A stretch of DNA of 29,717 nucleotides. It comes from Bacteroidota bacterium (GTDB lineage: Bacteria > Bacteroidota > Bacteroidia > Cytophagales > Cytophagaceae). The translations under genes and the position numbers were made by a program. Within the stretch, counting starts at the first letter, position 1; each line of letters starts with the position of its first letter. Shown here in pieces: positions 14,584-26,500 of this stretch. Under the pieces are notes generated by a model. That model did not search any database, was not told the origin of the DNA, and saw only the letters and a program-made list of their open reading frames with translations. Where the stretch lies: the NCBI GenBank assembly GCA_023428135.1, contig JAEYZG010000044.1, positions 1 to 29,717 of the forward strand, in the 5' to 3' direction.

Positions 14584-17500
14584 CTATTGCAGAATCAGCT
14601 TTTTGATAGTTGTTCCGCTTTCATGATCAATCTTCACAAAGTAAGCACCACCTGGCAAGGGGTTCAGACTTAATTGAAGGTTATTTTCCTCAGAGGTTTT
14701 TTTGTATACAACTTCTCCAAGGGTATTGGTAATAGTAATACCTATCTTTCCTTCCAGTGCAGTTTTTATATACACCTCACCACTTGTCGGATTAGGGTAT
14801 ACTTCAGCCTGAAGGGCGTTCGCTTTATTCTGAGTGGAAGTCGTAATCATTACAACACTCTCGGACCTAGGAGATAAAATAATTGGTGTGCCGCTGGCAT
14901 TAACAGCTTTGTTTGCAGTAAAACCTATAGACAAATATTGCGCACTTGGCTTCAGTCTCATTTTCAGGTCTGCAATTTTTCCATAACCTGTTTTGGATGT
15001 TTTGTCAAACCGTATAAGAGAACCGTCAATTCTTCCGATAGATTCAAAAGCTTTGTAGATTCCAATCGTTTGTGTACCTATAGCGCCCAACCAGTTATCT
15101 CTGAATGATAGAGAGGCTGAATTAGGTTCCACTGCATCCGCATTGAATTCTAAATTGAATGCAATTCCATAAAGGCTGTTTACCGGGGCAGAACTTTTAC
15201 CAGTCCAGATCTCGGCTTCTATGATTTCTCCCGGTACAGGTGGATATGTGAAAATAAGGAAAAGATCAGCATCTGCTGCAGTTCTTAAATTACTGGTTTT
15301 CGGATGGGTCAGGCCATAATTTCTGATAATAGCCAGTGTATCCTGGAAGTATACAATGCCGTTGCCATCACAGTCACTGAACTTCATATCAAGCCCATTG
15401 CTTTGCGTTTTATTCCAGTTTAGTGCATCAAAAGCTTTCCACTCGGTTGAGATAGAAGACCTTGGAATACCGGTTTCTCCAAAATGCAAACCTATAGGAA
15501 GCATGTCATAAACATCTGCTACACCATTATTGTCAATGTCTCCGGGCCATACAGTACTTGCCGGAGAAATTTTGAAAATTTCACTTATATGGTAAACTTT
15601 CTGGTCTAACGGATCACTCGCTCTCAGCAAGACATTAGTAGAGGTAATTTGTGGTACTTTCCATTGATAGTAAAATGAATTATAAATTCTTTCAGCATTT
15701 TCTGTTATGAATATCCATGATACTCCATTGTCAAAAGAGTATTCCAGCTTTACATAATCTGACGTGAGATTGGCCGCTCTTCCTGTTACAGACACTTCTG
15801 AAGATTGGGAGAGGTCATCACCGGATTTAGGAGAGGTAATTAGGATAGATGGCACAATCTTAATATCGAACTGATTGTCACTTACATCACTTACACAACT
15901 TGATGCATCCTGAATCTTAAATACTCCTGATAAGGTAGGTGTATTGGGGACTTGCCATGTATATGAGCCTGTGTTCGGTATGATTGTTATGTCTTGCCAG
16001 TCAAGACCTCCATAAGTAGAGTACATCAGATTGACATTTTTAACACTACCGGTAGTGGTCCACTTGATTTCATATTCGCCATAGGTATCCCATACTTCCC
16101 CTCCGTTAGGACTGATGAGCTTGAGCGTTGAAGCAGTATTCACATTCTGAATTTCAAATACTGCATCGCTTATGTCATAGACCAATGGATCATTTGAGTC
16201 TTCAACTTTTATGAGAACCTTTGAAGAGCTCAGTTCTGGTAATGTCCAGACGGTAGAATTGGTATTGTATTTAGGACTGTTGAAAATTCTGGTCCAGGTT
16301 AATCCATCGTCTGTGGAGTAATATATATATACAGAGCTTGTTCCTTGAGCTTCCCATCTTATGGGGTTATTAATGCATGCAGTCAGTTTTTCTCCACCAT
16401 TAGGGTATTTAACAGTAATCTCTGGTTTTGAAATGGTAAAAGGACTTTCATTCATACCGTAGACTAATGCATTCGATGCAGAGCTTATTTTGATAAACAC
16501 TTTTGAAGACGCAATGTATGGCACAGTCCAGGCAAAATAACTTTCACTGGTTGAACCTAATTTGGTCCAGGTTTTTGCTGAATCAGCAGAATAATACAAG
16601 TTTACGGCCTGATTGGCAAGGTTTCCTGTATACCAGCTCAGGTATTGCGTAGTTCCCGGTTCCCAATTTTCCTTACCTACAGGTTGGGTAAGATAAATAT
16701 AAGGCACTGCTTCAATTATAAATGGATTGCTTTGCACTATAGCGCAGCTTGCTTTGTCCGATATGCGGAAGAGTGCATTGATAGTGGGTTCATTGGGGAC
16801 TCTCCATTTATATGGACCGTATGACCAGAGTTCTTCAAGGAGTGTCCAGTTCGTTCCTCCGTCTATGGAATACTCGAGTAAAGCATTGTAAACATTACCT
16901 GTACTTTCCCAGCTGATTGTCTTTAGGCTACCCGTCTGTATGTCATTGAATGCTGTGTTTAATTTTATAGAGCGCAAAGGATTGCTAATGCTGAACATTT
17001 CATCCCCAATGCCAAAAGCACTTTCATCTCCTGAATCGGTAACCTTCACAAAGCATTTTGTTGAATTTTCCTGAGGTACAGTCCATTGATATTTGTTCAG
17101 ACTTTGGGTTACATTTTTGGCGATGTCTTTCCATGTAGCTCCACTATCAGTTGAATAGTAAATGTTTACCTCATTGCTAAGGGAGTTCCAGTAAATATTG
17201 GTTTTCATACAAGCGCTTAACTCTTTTCCATTGCTAAAACTTATATAGGAAAAAGTTGGCTTGACAATCTTGAATGAATACTTTGAAGTTGCAAATATTG
17301 AAGCGTTTCCAGCGTCAGTTACTTTAATGGCGCAGTTGTCTGTGTAAGTATAAGGGACTTTCCAATAGATAGTAGAGCCTGGATAATCAGATTCTATAAG
17401 TGTCCATGATCTTCCACCGTCTGTTGAATAATGAACATTTACTTTTCCGTTGGTAAGATTTCCGCTGTTCCATTCTATTTCATGATACGTTCCGGCAGTC

Positions 17501-20500
17501 CATTGATGTACGTCATCCGGACTTTTTACTGAAATGAAAGGAGCGGCGTTAATTGTAAAAGAAGCATCGCTCTCATCTGTAGCGCAGCTACCTTTATCAC
17601 TGATCCGTATCCTGGCTGGTCCCGTCTTGTTATATACTGTCCAGGCTTTTGAACCTGTATTTTCTACCTGTTCACTATTAAAGAGGTCACCGTAAGTACT
17701 ATTATTAATGGAAACTTCGAGCTTCACAAACTTAACTTCTTCAGGTGCGGTCCATGTGATGTTGCGGCTTTCGCCGGTTTCCCAGGTTTCACCGCCATTA
17801 GGAGAAGTAAGTTTGATAGTAGGTCTGGTATTGTTGATTGTAAATACAGCGTCGCTTATATCAAATTGGGTAGCATCATTTGGATCTACAATTTTTACAA
17901 GACATTTGGATGAGCTGATATCAGGCACCAGCCAGCTTGAGCTGTAGTTTCCTGTTAAGCCACCCGGGAAGCTTGTCCAGGTTGTTCCTCCGTCGGTAGA
18001 ATAGTATAGATTTCCTTTATTGTTTCCTGCCCAGGTAACAGTGGTATATGTACATGACTTTAATGTCTCTCCTCCATTCGGATAAAGGATGGTAAATGCC
18101 GGCCTTATCATGGTGAAGACAGTGTCGTTCATATCATATATTGCAGGGTTGTTGTAATCACTAACCTTTACATAGCAGTTTACCGAACCTGAATTGGGCA
18201 ATGTCCATGAATATGCTCCGTCATTAGCTTCTTTCTCAGTTATAACTTTCCAAGTCCTAGCTGAATCTATCGAGTATTCGATTTTTACAAAAGAAGAACC
18301 CATATTCGTAGAAGTCCAGAATATCGACTTAACAGTATTTCCATACCAGCTTTCATCTCCATTTGGCCTTGATACTCTTATTTTTGCATATTCAATAGTA
18401 AAGACTGCATTGCTGACATCAGAAACGGAAGCATTAGCGGCATCACTGATTCTGACAAGGCTGGACGAAGATTCTGTGGATGGAGTCTGCCAGTTAAAGA
18501 TTCCCGTGTTGTTAATGGTGTCAGATATTAATGTCCATGAAGTTCCTGCGTTAAGTGAATACTCAAGTTTTATTTTCCCGGTTAAAAATGAGGCATCCCA
18601 GGATATTGGTGTCAGGCTGCCGGCAACTATCTTTTCTCCTCCCTTTGGAGAGGTCAGACTTATAGAAGCTGTGCCTGTTATATTGAATGGACCATTGCTT
18701 ACATCTGAGTTACAGATGTTATCAAGATCTGATACTTGTACCAGAGTTTTTGATGAAGATACTTTTGATGGCAATGTCCAGTTGTAGGAGCCTGTATTGG
18801 TGGTGCCTCTACTGATGTATGTCCAGGTGACTCCGTTATCAGAAGAATATTTTATGCTAACTGACTTTACTGAAGCATCGCTGGTCCATGTTATTGTTTT
18901 TTGGCTACCGTTAGCCCAGTTTTCACCGCCATCAGGACTAGTAACTTTGATCGTCGGTGCAAAATTGTTTGTGATGGTAAAGGTGCTATTGCTGATATCA
19001 TATGTAGTAGTATCGCCTTCCGCTGTAATTTTAAACAGGCATTTATCAGAGTTGATTGGAGGAACGGTCCATGGATATGAACTGATCCCGCTTAGTCTGT
19101 CCAGGGTAGTAATCCTTGACCAGGAATTACCATTGTCACTGGAAAAATATAAAACAACAGCATTATACCATGTGTTCATCCAGGTAACAGTAGATGATGC
19201 ACAGGAAGAAAGAATTTCACCTCCATTATGCGATATTAATCTCAATTCTGCAGGAGCTATGGTGAACATGTCACTCATTGCCGTCAAAGTAGGATCGGAA
19301 GCTGATGTAACTCTGATTCTGCATAGATTGGATGGTGTATTGGGAATTGTCCATCTATATTCCATGTTAGAAGGCTGCTGTGTGGTAATACTTGTCCATG
19401 TCAGTCCATTGTCTGTTGTATAATCAACATTAACAGCCTGCATAGGGGCATTGATCAGGCTCCATACAATATAGGTTGTCGTCCCGATTCCGAAAATTTG
19501 TCCTCCATTCGGGTAGGTAAGAGTAATAAGCGGAATTGCTTCAATAGAAAAAGGAGCATTGCTTTGATCCGCAGCACATCCTCCGTTGTCACTCACCTGA
19601 ATCAGAGTCTGTGTAGAAGTAATATTATTGGGAACGTTCCAGTTATAGGAGCCATTGTTTGGTGCACTATTGGTAATCGTGGTCCAGGAAGTTCCATTAT
19701 TTATGGAATAACTGATCCTTACCGTACTGATAGTGCCGGTGTTCGTCCAGGTAATATTTTTCTGGGTATTGCCTTTAAGTACCTCTCCTCCGTTAGGACT
19801 TGTAAGGGTAATGGTAGCGACATTGTTACTGATCGTAAATACTTGCTCTGAAATGTCCTTGAGTGAGGAATTGGAATAGTCCTGTACTCTGATCTTATTT
19901 TGTCCTGAAGCAGTGGATGGGACTTTCCATGTGTAAGAATTATAAGTGTAATTGTTGATACCATTGGCTACTGTGCTCCAGGTCACTCCATTGTCAGTGG
20001 AGTGACTAATGGTTACTTTGTTTGATGCCTGTTCGCTTGTCCATTCAATTCTCTGCTCAGAGCAGGATGCCCAGTTTTCTCCGCCATTCGGAGAGGTCAA
20101 TGTAATGTTTGGATTGGAAATAGAGAACGCTGTATTGTTTATGTCAAATGTTGAAGGATCATTCGTATCGTAAATTCTGATAAAGCATTTGTCAGATTTT
20201 TCATTTGGTACTTGCCAGTCAAATTCACCTCTGAAGTTATATCCTCCTGTAATGAGTTTCCACGTTTTCATACTGTCAACAGAATATTCAAGAGTCAGAT
20301 TGATTGACTTAAGATTTCCACTTGACCAGTATAAGGTTTTATAGGTTTTGGAATATATTTTCTCGTACGTATTCAGTGAGTTAATGGTGATGAATGGCAT
20401 TGGTATTACATTGAATACTGCATCGCTTTGGTCGGATATGCAACTGTTTGCATAATCAGTGACTCTGACAATATATTTTGAAGTAACCTCACCAGGAAGT

Positions 20501-23500
20501 CTCCAGTCATATGATCCTGTGTTAGCGATTCCATTGCCCAGGTTATACCATGTAGCCCCTGCATCTGTTGAATAACCAATGTTGACTTTATCACTGACAT
20601 TTACTCCTGTCCAGGAAATGAGCTTCTGTTTCCCCGTTCCCCAGCTTTCTCCACCATTGGGACTGGTAATTGTAATGGTAGAAGCCCCCGTACTTTCTAT
20701 TGAAAACTTAGCATTGCTGACATCTGAGATCGTTTTGTTGTAGTAATCAACAACTTTGATCAGACAGTTGGAAGATATGTTTCCTGCAACATTCCATGAG
20801 TAGGTATTATTGCCAGTAGTTGTTGGAACAGCACTTGCAATAAGGTTCCATGTTGTGCCTCCGTCGATTGAGTAGAAAAGACTTGTGTGATTGGAGATGC
20901 CAAGACTGGACCATGTTATTGTAGCGGATGTACATCCGTTCAGTTTTTCGCCTCCGTTAGGATATGTTAAAGTAAGGGCAGAATTGACGTTAAAAGCAAA
21001 GTTACTTTGATCAAATACGCAGGGATTACTGTTGTCAATTATTTTTACAAGTGCATTGCTGCTTACTGTAGCTGGTAAAGTCCAGTTATAGGAGCCTGAG
21101 TTTTTAATGTTGTAAGCGATGAGATTCCAGCTGGTTCCTCCGTCAGTGGAATATCTCAGGTCAACATTTGCAATGTTGCCTGTATTTTCCCATAGAATTG
21201 TTTTGACTGAGCCTGTTGGCCAGTTTTCTCCACCGATAGGACTTAGGACTTCAAGTGATTTCAACCCATTATTGATTGTAAAAGGAGTGGTGTTTTCAGA
21301 AGAAAGGTTAACTGTCGTGCTTGCAACTTTAACACGGCAGGCTTTTGAAATAACTGCTGGAATAGTCCATTGATAAGTCTTTTTGCCGGTCTCTGTTGAT
21401 AAGTCGGACGCAATGGTTTTCCAGGAGTTACCATTGTCTGTTGAATATAATAAACTGACATATCCTGAATATCCTTTGCTGGTCCAGCTGATCGTCTGGC
21501 TGGTACATCCCTGCCAGTTTTCATTTCCGGCAGGTGCTGTTAAGGTAAGCAAGGGTCTCACAATGCTGAATCTGGGGCTGATGCCGTAAGTATTGCCATA
21601 ACTGGCTCTGAGAAAGCAATTGTGAGAGACTACGTCCGGTACCGTATAATATTCATTTAAATTAAAATAAGGGGAAGAGATTCTTTTCCAGGTTCTTAAT
21701 GAATCAGTTGAAAGTTCTACGATATAGTTAGGAATATCAGAAGATCTTCCTATCGTGGCTTTGAACGAGGCGTAACTATACAAAGTGTCTCCTGTTTTAG
21801 GTGATGACACAGTTAAAGTAGGAAATGCCTGCACGGTAAAAGGAGTTTCATTTACATCAGTGATGCATGAATTTGACACATCTGATACCGAAATTTTATA
21901 GTCAGATGAACTTGTGGCAGGAGGATACCATGTGTATCTTCCTGTGTTTGATGTGCTGCTGTTGATTACCTTCCATGTTGTACCTCCGTCTGTTGAATAT
22001 TTAAGACTAACATTGCTTATGCTACCGGCTGTCGTCCAGAAGATAGTTTTATCAACCCCTGCCTTATAAATCTCTCCTCCATTAGGACTAACAAGAGTTA
22101 AGCCTGGAGATTCCGGATTGCTGATTGTAAATGGAGCATCTGAAATATCAAATAAGTCTGGCTCATTGGTGCTGGTGATTTTAATCAGACATTGTGAGGA
22201 ATTTATCGTGGGGACAGTCCAATTATAGGTATTTCCATATACAGATGTTGCAATGGAGTTCCAGGTGGCACCTGCATCCGATGAATAAAACAGGTTATGA
22301 TAATAAGGTCCCAGGTTGGTCCATTTAATTTGACTTACTGTACAACTATTAAGCGATTCACCTCCATTGGGAGATGTAATCGTTATAAATTGTCGTAAGA
22401 TCGTAAATACACTATCAGATAATGCAGTTAAAGAAGGAGTAGTAAAATCTCTGACCCTAACCTTTGCTTTAACAGATGCTATGTCAGGTGTTTTCCAGGA
22501 ATAGCTACCGTTATTGGGCTCTTTTGCTGAAATGACAGACCAGGTTTTACCTGAGTCAGGAGAGAAATCTAGTGATACGAATTCTGAAAGACCAAGGGAT
22601 CTCCAATAGATAGGGGTCTTTGAAAGAGAATTATACGAATCTCCTGCTTTGGGAGATGTGATGCTGATATTAGCTGTTTCTAATACACGGAAGCTGGCAT
22701 CACTGATGTCGGAGATGCAACCTGTGTTGTCTGAAACTTTTATGAGATAGTCTGATGAAGTTTTGTTTGGTACAGTCCACTTATATTTTCCTGTATTGTT
22801 CATTGAAAAATCATTGGCATTAAACCACGTAAGGCCTGCATCATAGGAGTATGAGACATAAACAGTGGGTACACTTCCGGTAGTATTCCACTTCACTTCC
22901 TGTTGACTGGACGTGCCAAAATTTTCTCCTCCGTTCGGGGTCAGCAATTTTAAAGTACCTCCATTGTACTGAATGGTAAATGGGGCTGAGATTTCAGTTA
23001 TTGCTGGATTGGTTTTACTCTGTAATTTAATCAGACATTGTGTGGAGTTTACACCATCCGGATTCCAGTAGGTGGAATTATTTCCGGTATAACTATTTGT
23101 GCCTTGCGAAAGCGTTTTCCATGTAGCTCCGTTGTCTGAAGAAAAGAGGATATAAAATTGATTAGTTCCTTTACTTGTCCATGTTATAGATCTGGAAAGA
23201 CATCCGGTAACAGTTTCTCCTCCTGCAGGAAAGGTCAAGGTGGTATGCTTGGTTATAGAGACCGGAGAGGAGCTTATTCCATATAATAAAGGATTGCCTG
23301 CATCAGTAACCCTGAAGAAACAGTTGGTTAAATTGATATTTGGAGAAGAGAAGGCGTAAGTGCCATCATTGGCATTGTTAGTTATCACTGTTGTCCATGT
23401 TTTCATCGAGTCTGATGAAAAATCAATATTTACAAGGGAGTTGATGTTAAGTTTATTGCTGTTCCATTTAATGCTACGGGAGTTTTCATCCCAGCTTACG

Positions 23501-26500
23501 TTGATAAAAGGAATTTCTTTTACAGTAAAGTTTTGGTCACTGTAATCAATAATACAGGGCTGTGTATTGTCATTGATGGCTAGTCTGTAATTATTAGCAG
23601 CAAAGTTTGGAATGGTCCATGGGTAACTACCTGTATTTGGAACGCCTACTGCGATATTAGTCCAATAAGAGACGTCAGTAGTTTGGTATTTCAACGTCAC
23701 ATTGTTAACGGTGCCATTGGTTGCCCAAGTGATTTTTTTAAGGCTACCTGTGTTCAGAACTTCATTCTCGGTAGGACTTGTTATGGTTAAGGTGTTGCCG
23801 GTATAATTAACAGTAAAGTAATCGCTGCTGTCTTTGAATGATGAGTATGAATCTGTCAGCCTTATCCTGAACTTATTTGACTGGATGCCCGGGACTGTCC
23901 ATTGGTATGAATTCTCCGCCGCTTGTGAGGATGCGCTGGAAATCAAAGGAAGCCAGGCTTGACTTTCATCTGTTGAATATTCGATCTTTACAGATGATCC
24001 AGTTGACGGACCATTCCATCTTATGCTCTGGGTGGTACATCCGTCAAAAATTTCTCCTCCTTTAGGAGACGTTAGTTTAATGCCTGATTTTATTATGGTA
24101 AATGTGGCATCGTTGATGTCATAGACATCCGGGTTGGAGAGTGAACTGATCTTTACAAAAACTTTATTAGATTCTTCCGCTGGAATTTTCCAATAGTAAG
24201 GTGTTATGTTTTTAACTATATCGATAAGTTTCCATGTTTTGGCAGAATCCAGGGAATATTCCAGCTTTACCATTGCTGTGTCAACATTGTCTGAGGTCCA
24301 GTAGATGTTGCTGCTATTCCCTGATTTATAGGTCTGCTTGTCCATGTTTGTAAGTATCGTAAATGATGGCACTGAAACAACAGAAAATGGTAGGTCGGTA
24401 ATGTCGGTATTGCAAGCCTTGGAGTAGTCTGTTATGCTTATGAGATAACCGTCTGCCGGAGAATTAGGAATAAGCCATTTATAACTTCCTGTATTCTGAA
24501 GGTATGATGTCAGTGTTGTCCAGGTATTTCCTCCATTATTGGAATATTTGATGTTTACTCCTGTAATATTGCTGGACGTTGTCCAGGTGATATTGGCATT
24601 GGTATTTGTTCCTAAGCTTTCCCCGTTGTTGGGATATGTTATTCTTATAAAAGAAGTATCTTTTTTGATAATAGAAAATGCGTTATCGGAAATGTCTTCA
24701 TTGGAAGGGTTGGCTACATCTTTTATTTTTAGCAGACAGTTTTCAAGTGCAATGTCGGGGGATGTCCATTGCGAGGTATTGTAGCCTTCTTTATTGGGGA
24801 ACGAACTTGTGCCAATCTGATTCCAACTTGTTCCCATGTCAGGGGAATAAAAGATAAATACACTTGAGGAGCTTCCTTTGCTGGTCCAAGTAATATTATT
24901 TGGTGTACAGCCACTGAAGGATTCTCCTCCAGCCGGAGATGTGATAGTGAGTGTTGGTTTTCCAATTGTAAAAGTTTCATCGGAAATGTCTTCTATTTTA
25001 TTGTCGCCACTGAAGGAGTTGCTTATTTTGATAAGGCATTTTGTGGAGTAAATAGTGGGAGGATTCCAACTATAGATGCCAGTGTTACTTATAGTGGAGC
25101 TTATCTGAGTCCAGGTAGAACCACTGTCGGTGGAGTAGCTAATATTGACGTAGCTAGATGAAATGTTGCCACTAGTCCATTGTATATATTGGGCTATGGA
25201 AGGATACAGTGTGTCTTTTGAAGTATTGGGAAAATCAATCCTGAAAAAAGGAGCAGGGGAAATAATGAAGTAATTATCGCTCATGTCTACAATGCACTCA
25301 TTCTGAGCGTCAGTTATTTTTACGAGTCCTTTTGATGTGGTTGTAGGAGGGACTGTCCATAGGTAAGAGCCTGTATTTGGAACTGTTGTGGCAGTGGTCC
25401 AGCTTCTACCTTCATCTCCGGAAAAGGAGATGTTTATGTTGTCTGAAAGTCCGTTGCCTGTCCAGGTAAGATTTATTCGCTGGCCGGTTTTGAGACTATC
25501 TCCACCATTGGGAGACGTTAGTTTGATATTGGCAGCTGAATTTTTAGTTATACTGAAGTGGTTACTTGTTGCTGTAATCGTCGGTGTATAAAAGTCAGAT
25601 ATTTTAACAAGATATTGAGTAGAGCTTATTTCGGGTGTCGTCCATTCGAAAGAATTGTTACCAGCTAAATTTAAAACAGAATATCCTGCCTGGTTCCAGG
25701 TGTAGCCATTGTCCGATGAGTAATATATGTTGACGTATGGAGAGGTTCCCTTACTGATCCACTTAATGTTTTTTTTACTGCATCCGGTGAGGACTTCCCC
25801 GCTGGAGGGTTGTGAAATTGTGATAGAAGGATTCGCAATTGAAAATACAGCATTGCTCACATCAGCAGGTGCTCCGTCAGGATAGCCGGAAACTTTTACC
25901 AGACAGTTGTCTGATACTATATTGGGAATGATCCAGTCAAATACACCATAATTGGCTTCTGCTGTTGAAATTTTCTTCCACGTGGCTCCTGCATCTGTGG
26001 AATAGTGCAGGGAAACAAATGCAGGACTGCTGGAGCTGCGGTCCCAGAATATTTTGGTTGACGCCTTTGTATAGAATATTTCTCCTCCATTGGGTCTGGT
26101 GATTGCATAGTTGGCCTGTTCTATAATAGAGAATGTAGAATCGCTTTCTGAAAAAATACAGTTGTTGGTATAATCACTGATTCTTATAAGGTATTTAGAA
26201 TTTATATTATTATAAGGTAATATCCAGCGATAAGTACCTGTGTTTTCTGCTGAAGTATCAACATTAAACCAGGATGTTCCATTGTCCGGGGAGTATCTGA
26301 TACGGACCTTTGATATGGAGCCTGTTTTATTCCATTTGATCAATTGTTCGCTTGTTGTTCCCCATTTTTCACCACCAACTGGGCTTATGAGTTGGAGTGA
26401 AGAACTGGTTGTACTTGTAATTGAAAAGGGAACATCGCTGATATCAGAATCAGTGGGGGTAAAATAATCTTCAATTTTTATAAGGCACTGATTGGACGAA

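Noticed and set aside
17708..19851. Open frames on the plus strand inside the giant gene (for example 18194-18787 and 18797-19423)
   Set aside because: They repeat with the 285-base period of the minus-strand gene, and their translations are antisense images of the repeat consensus, so they are shadows.
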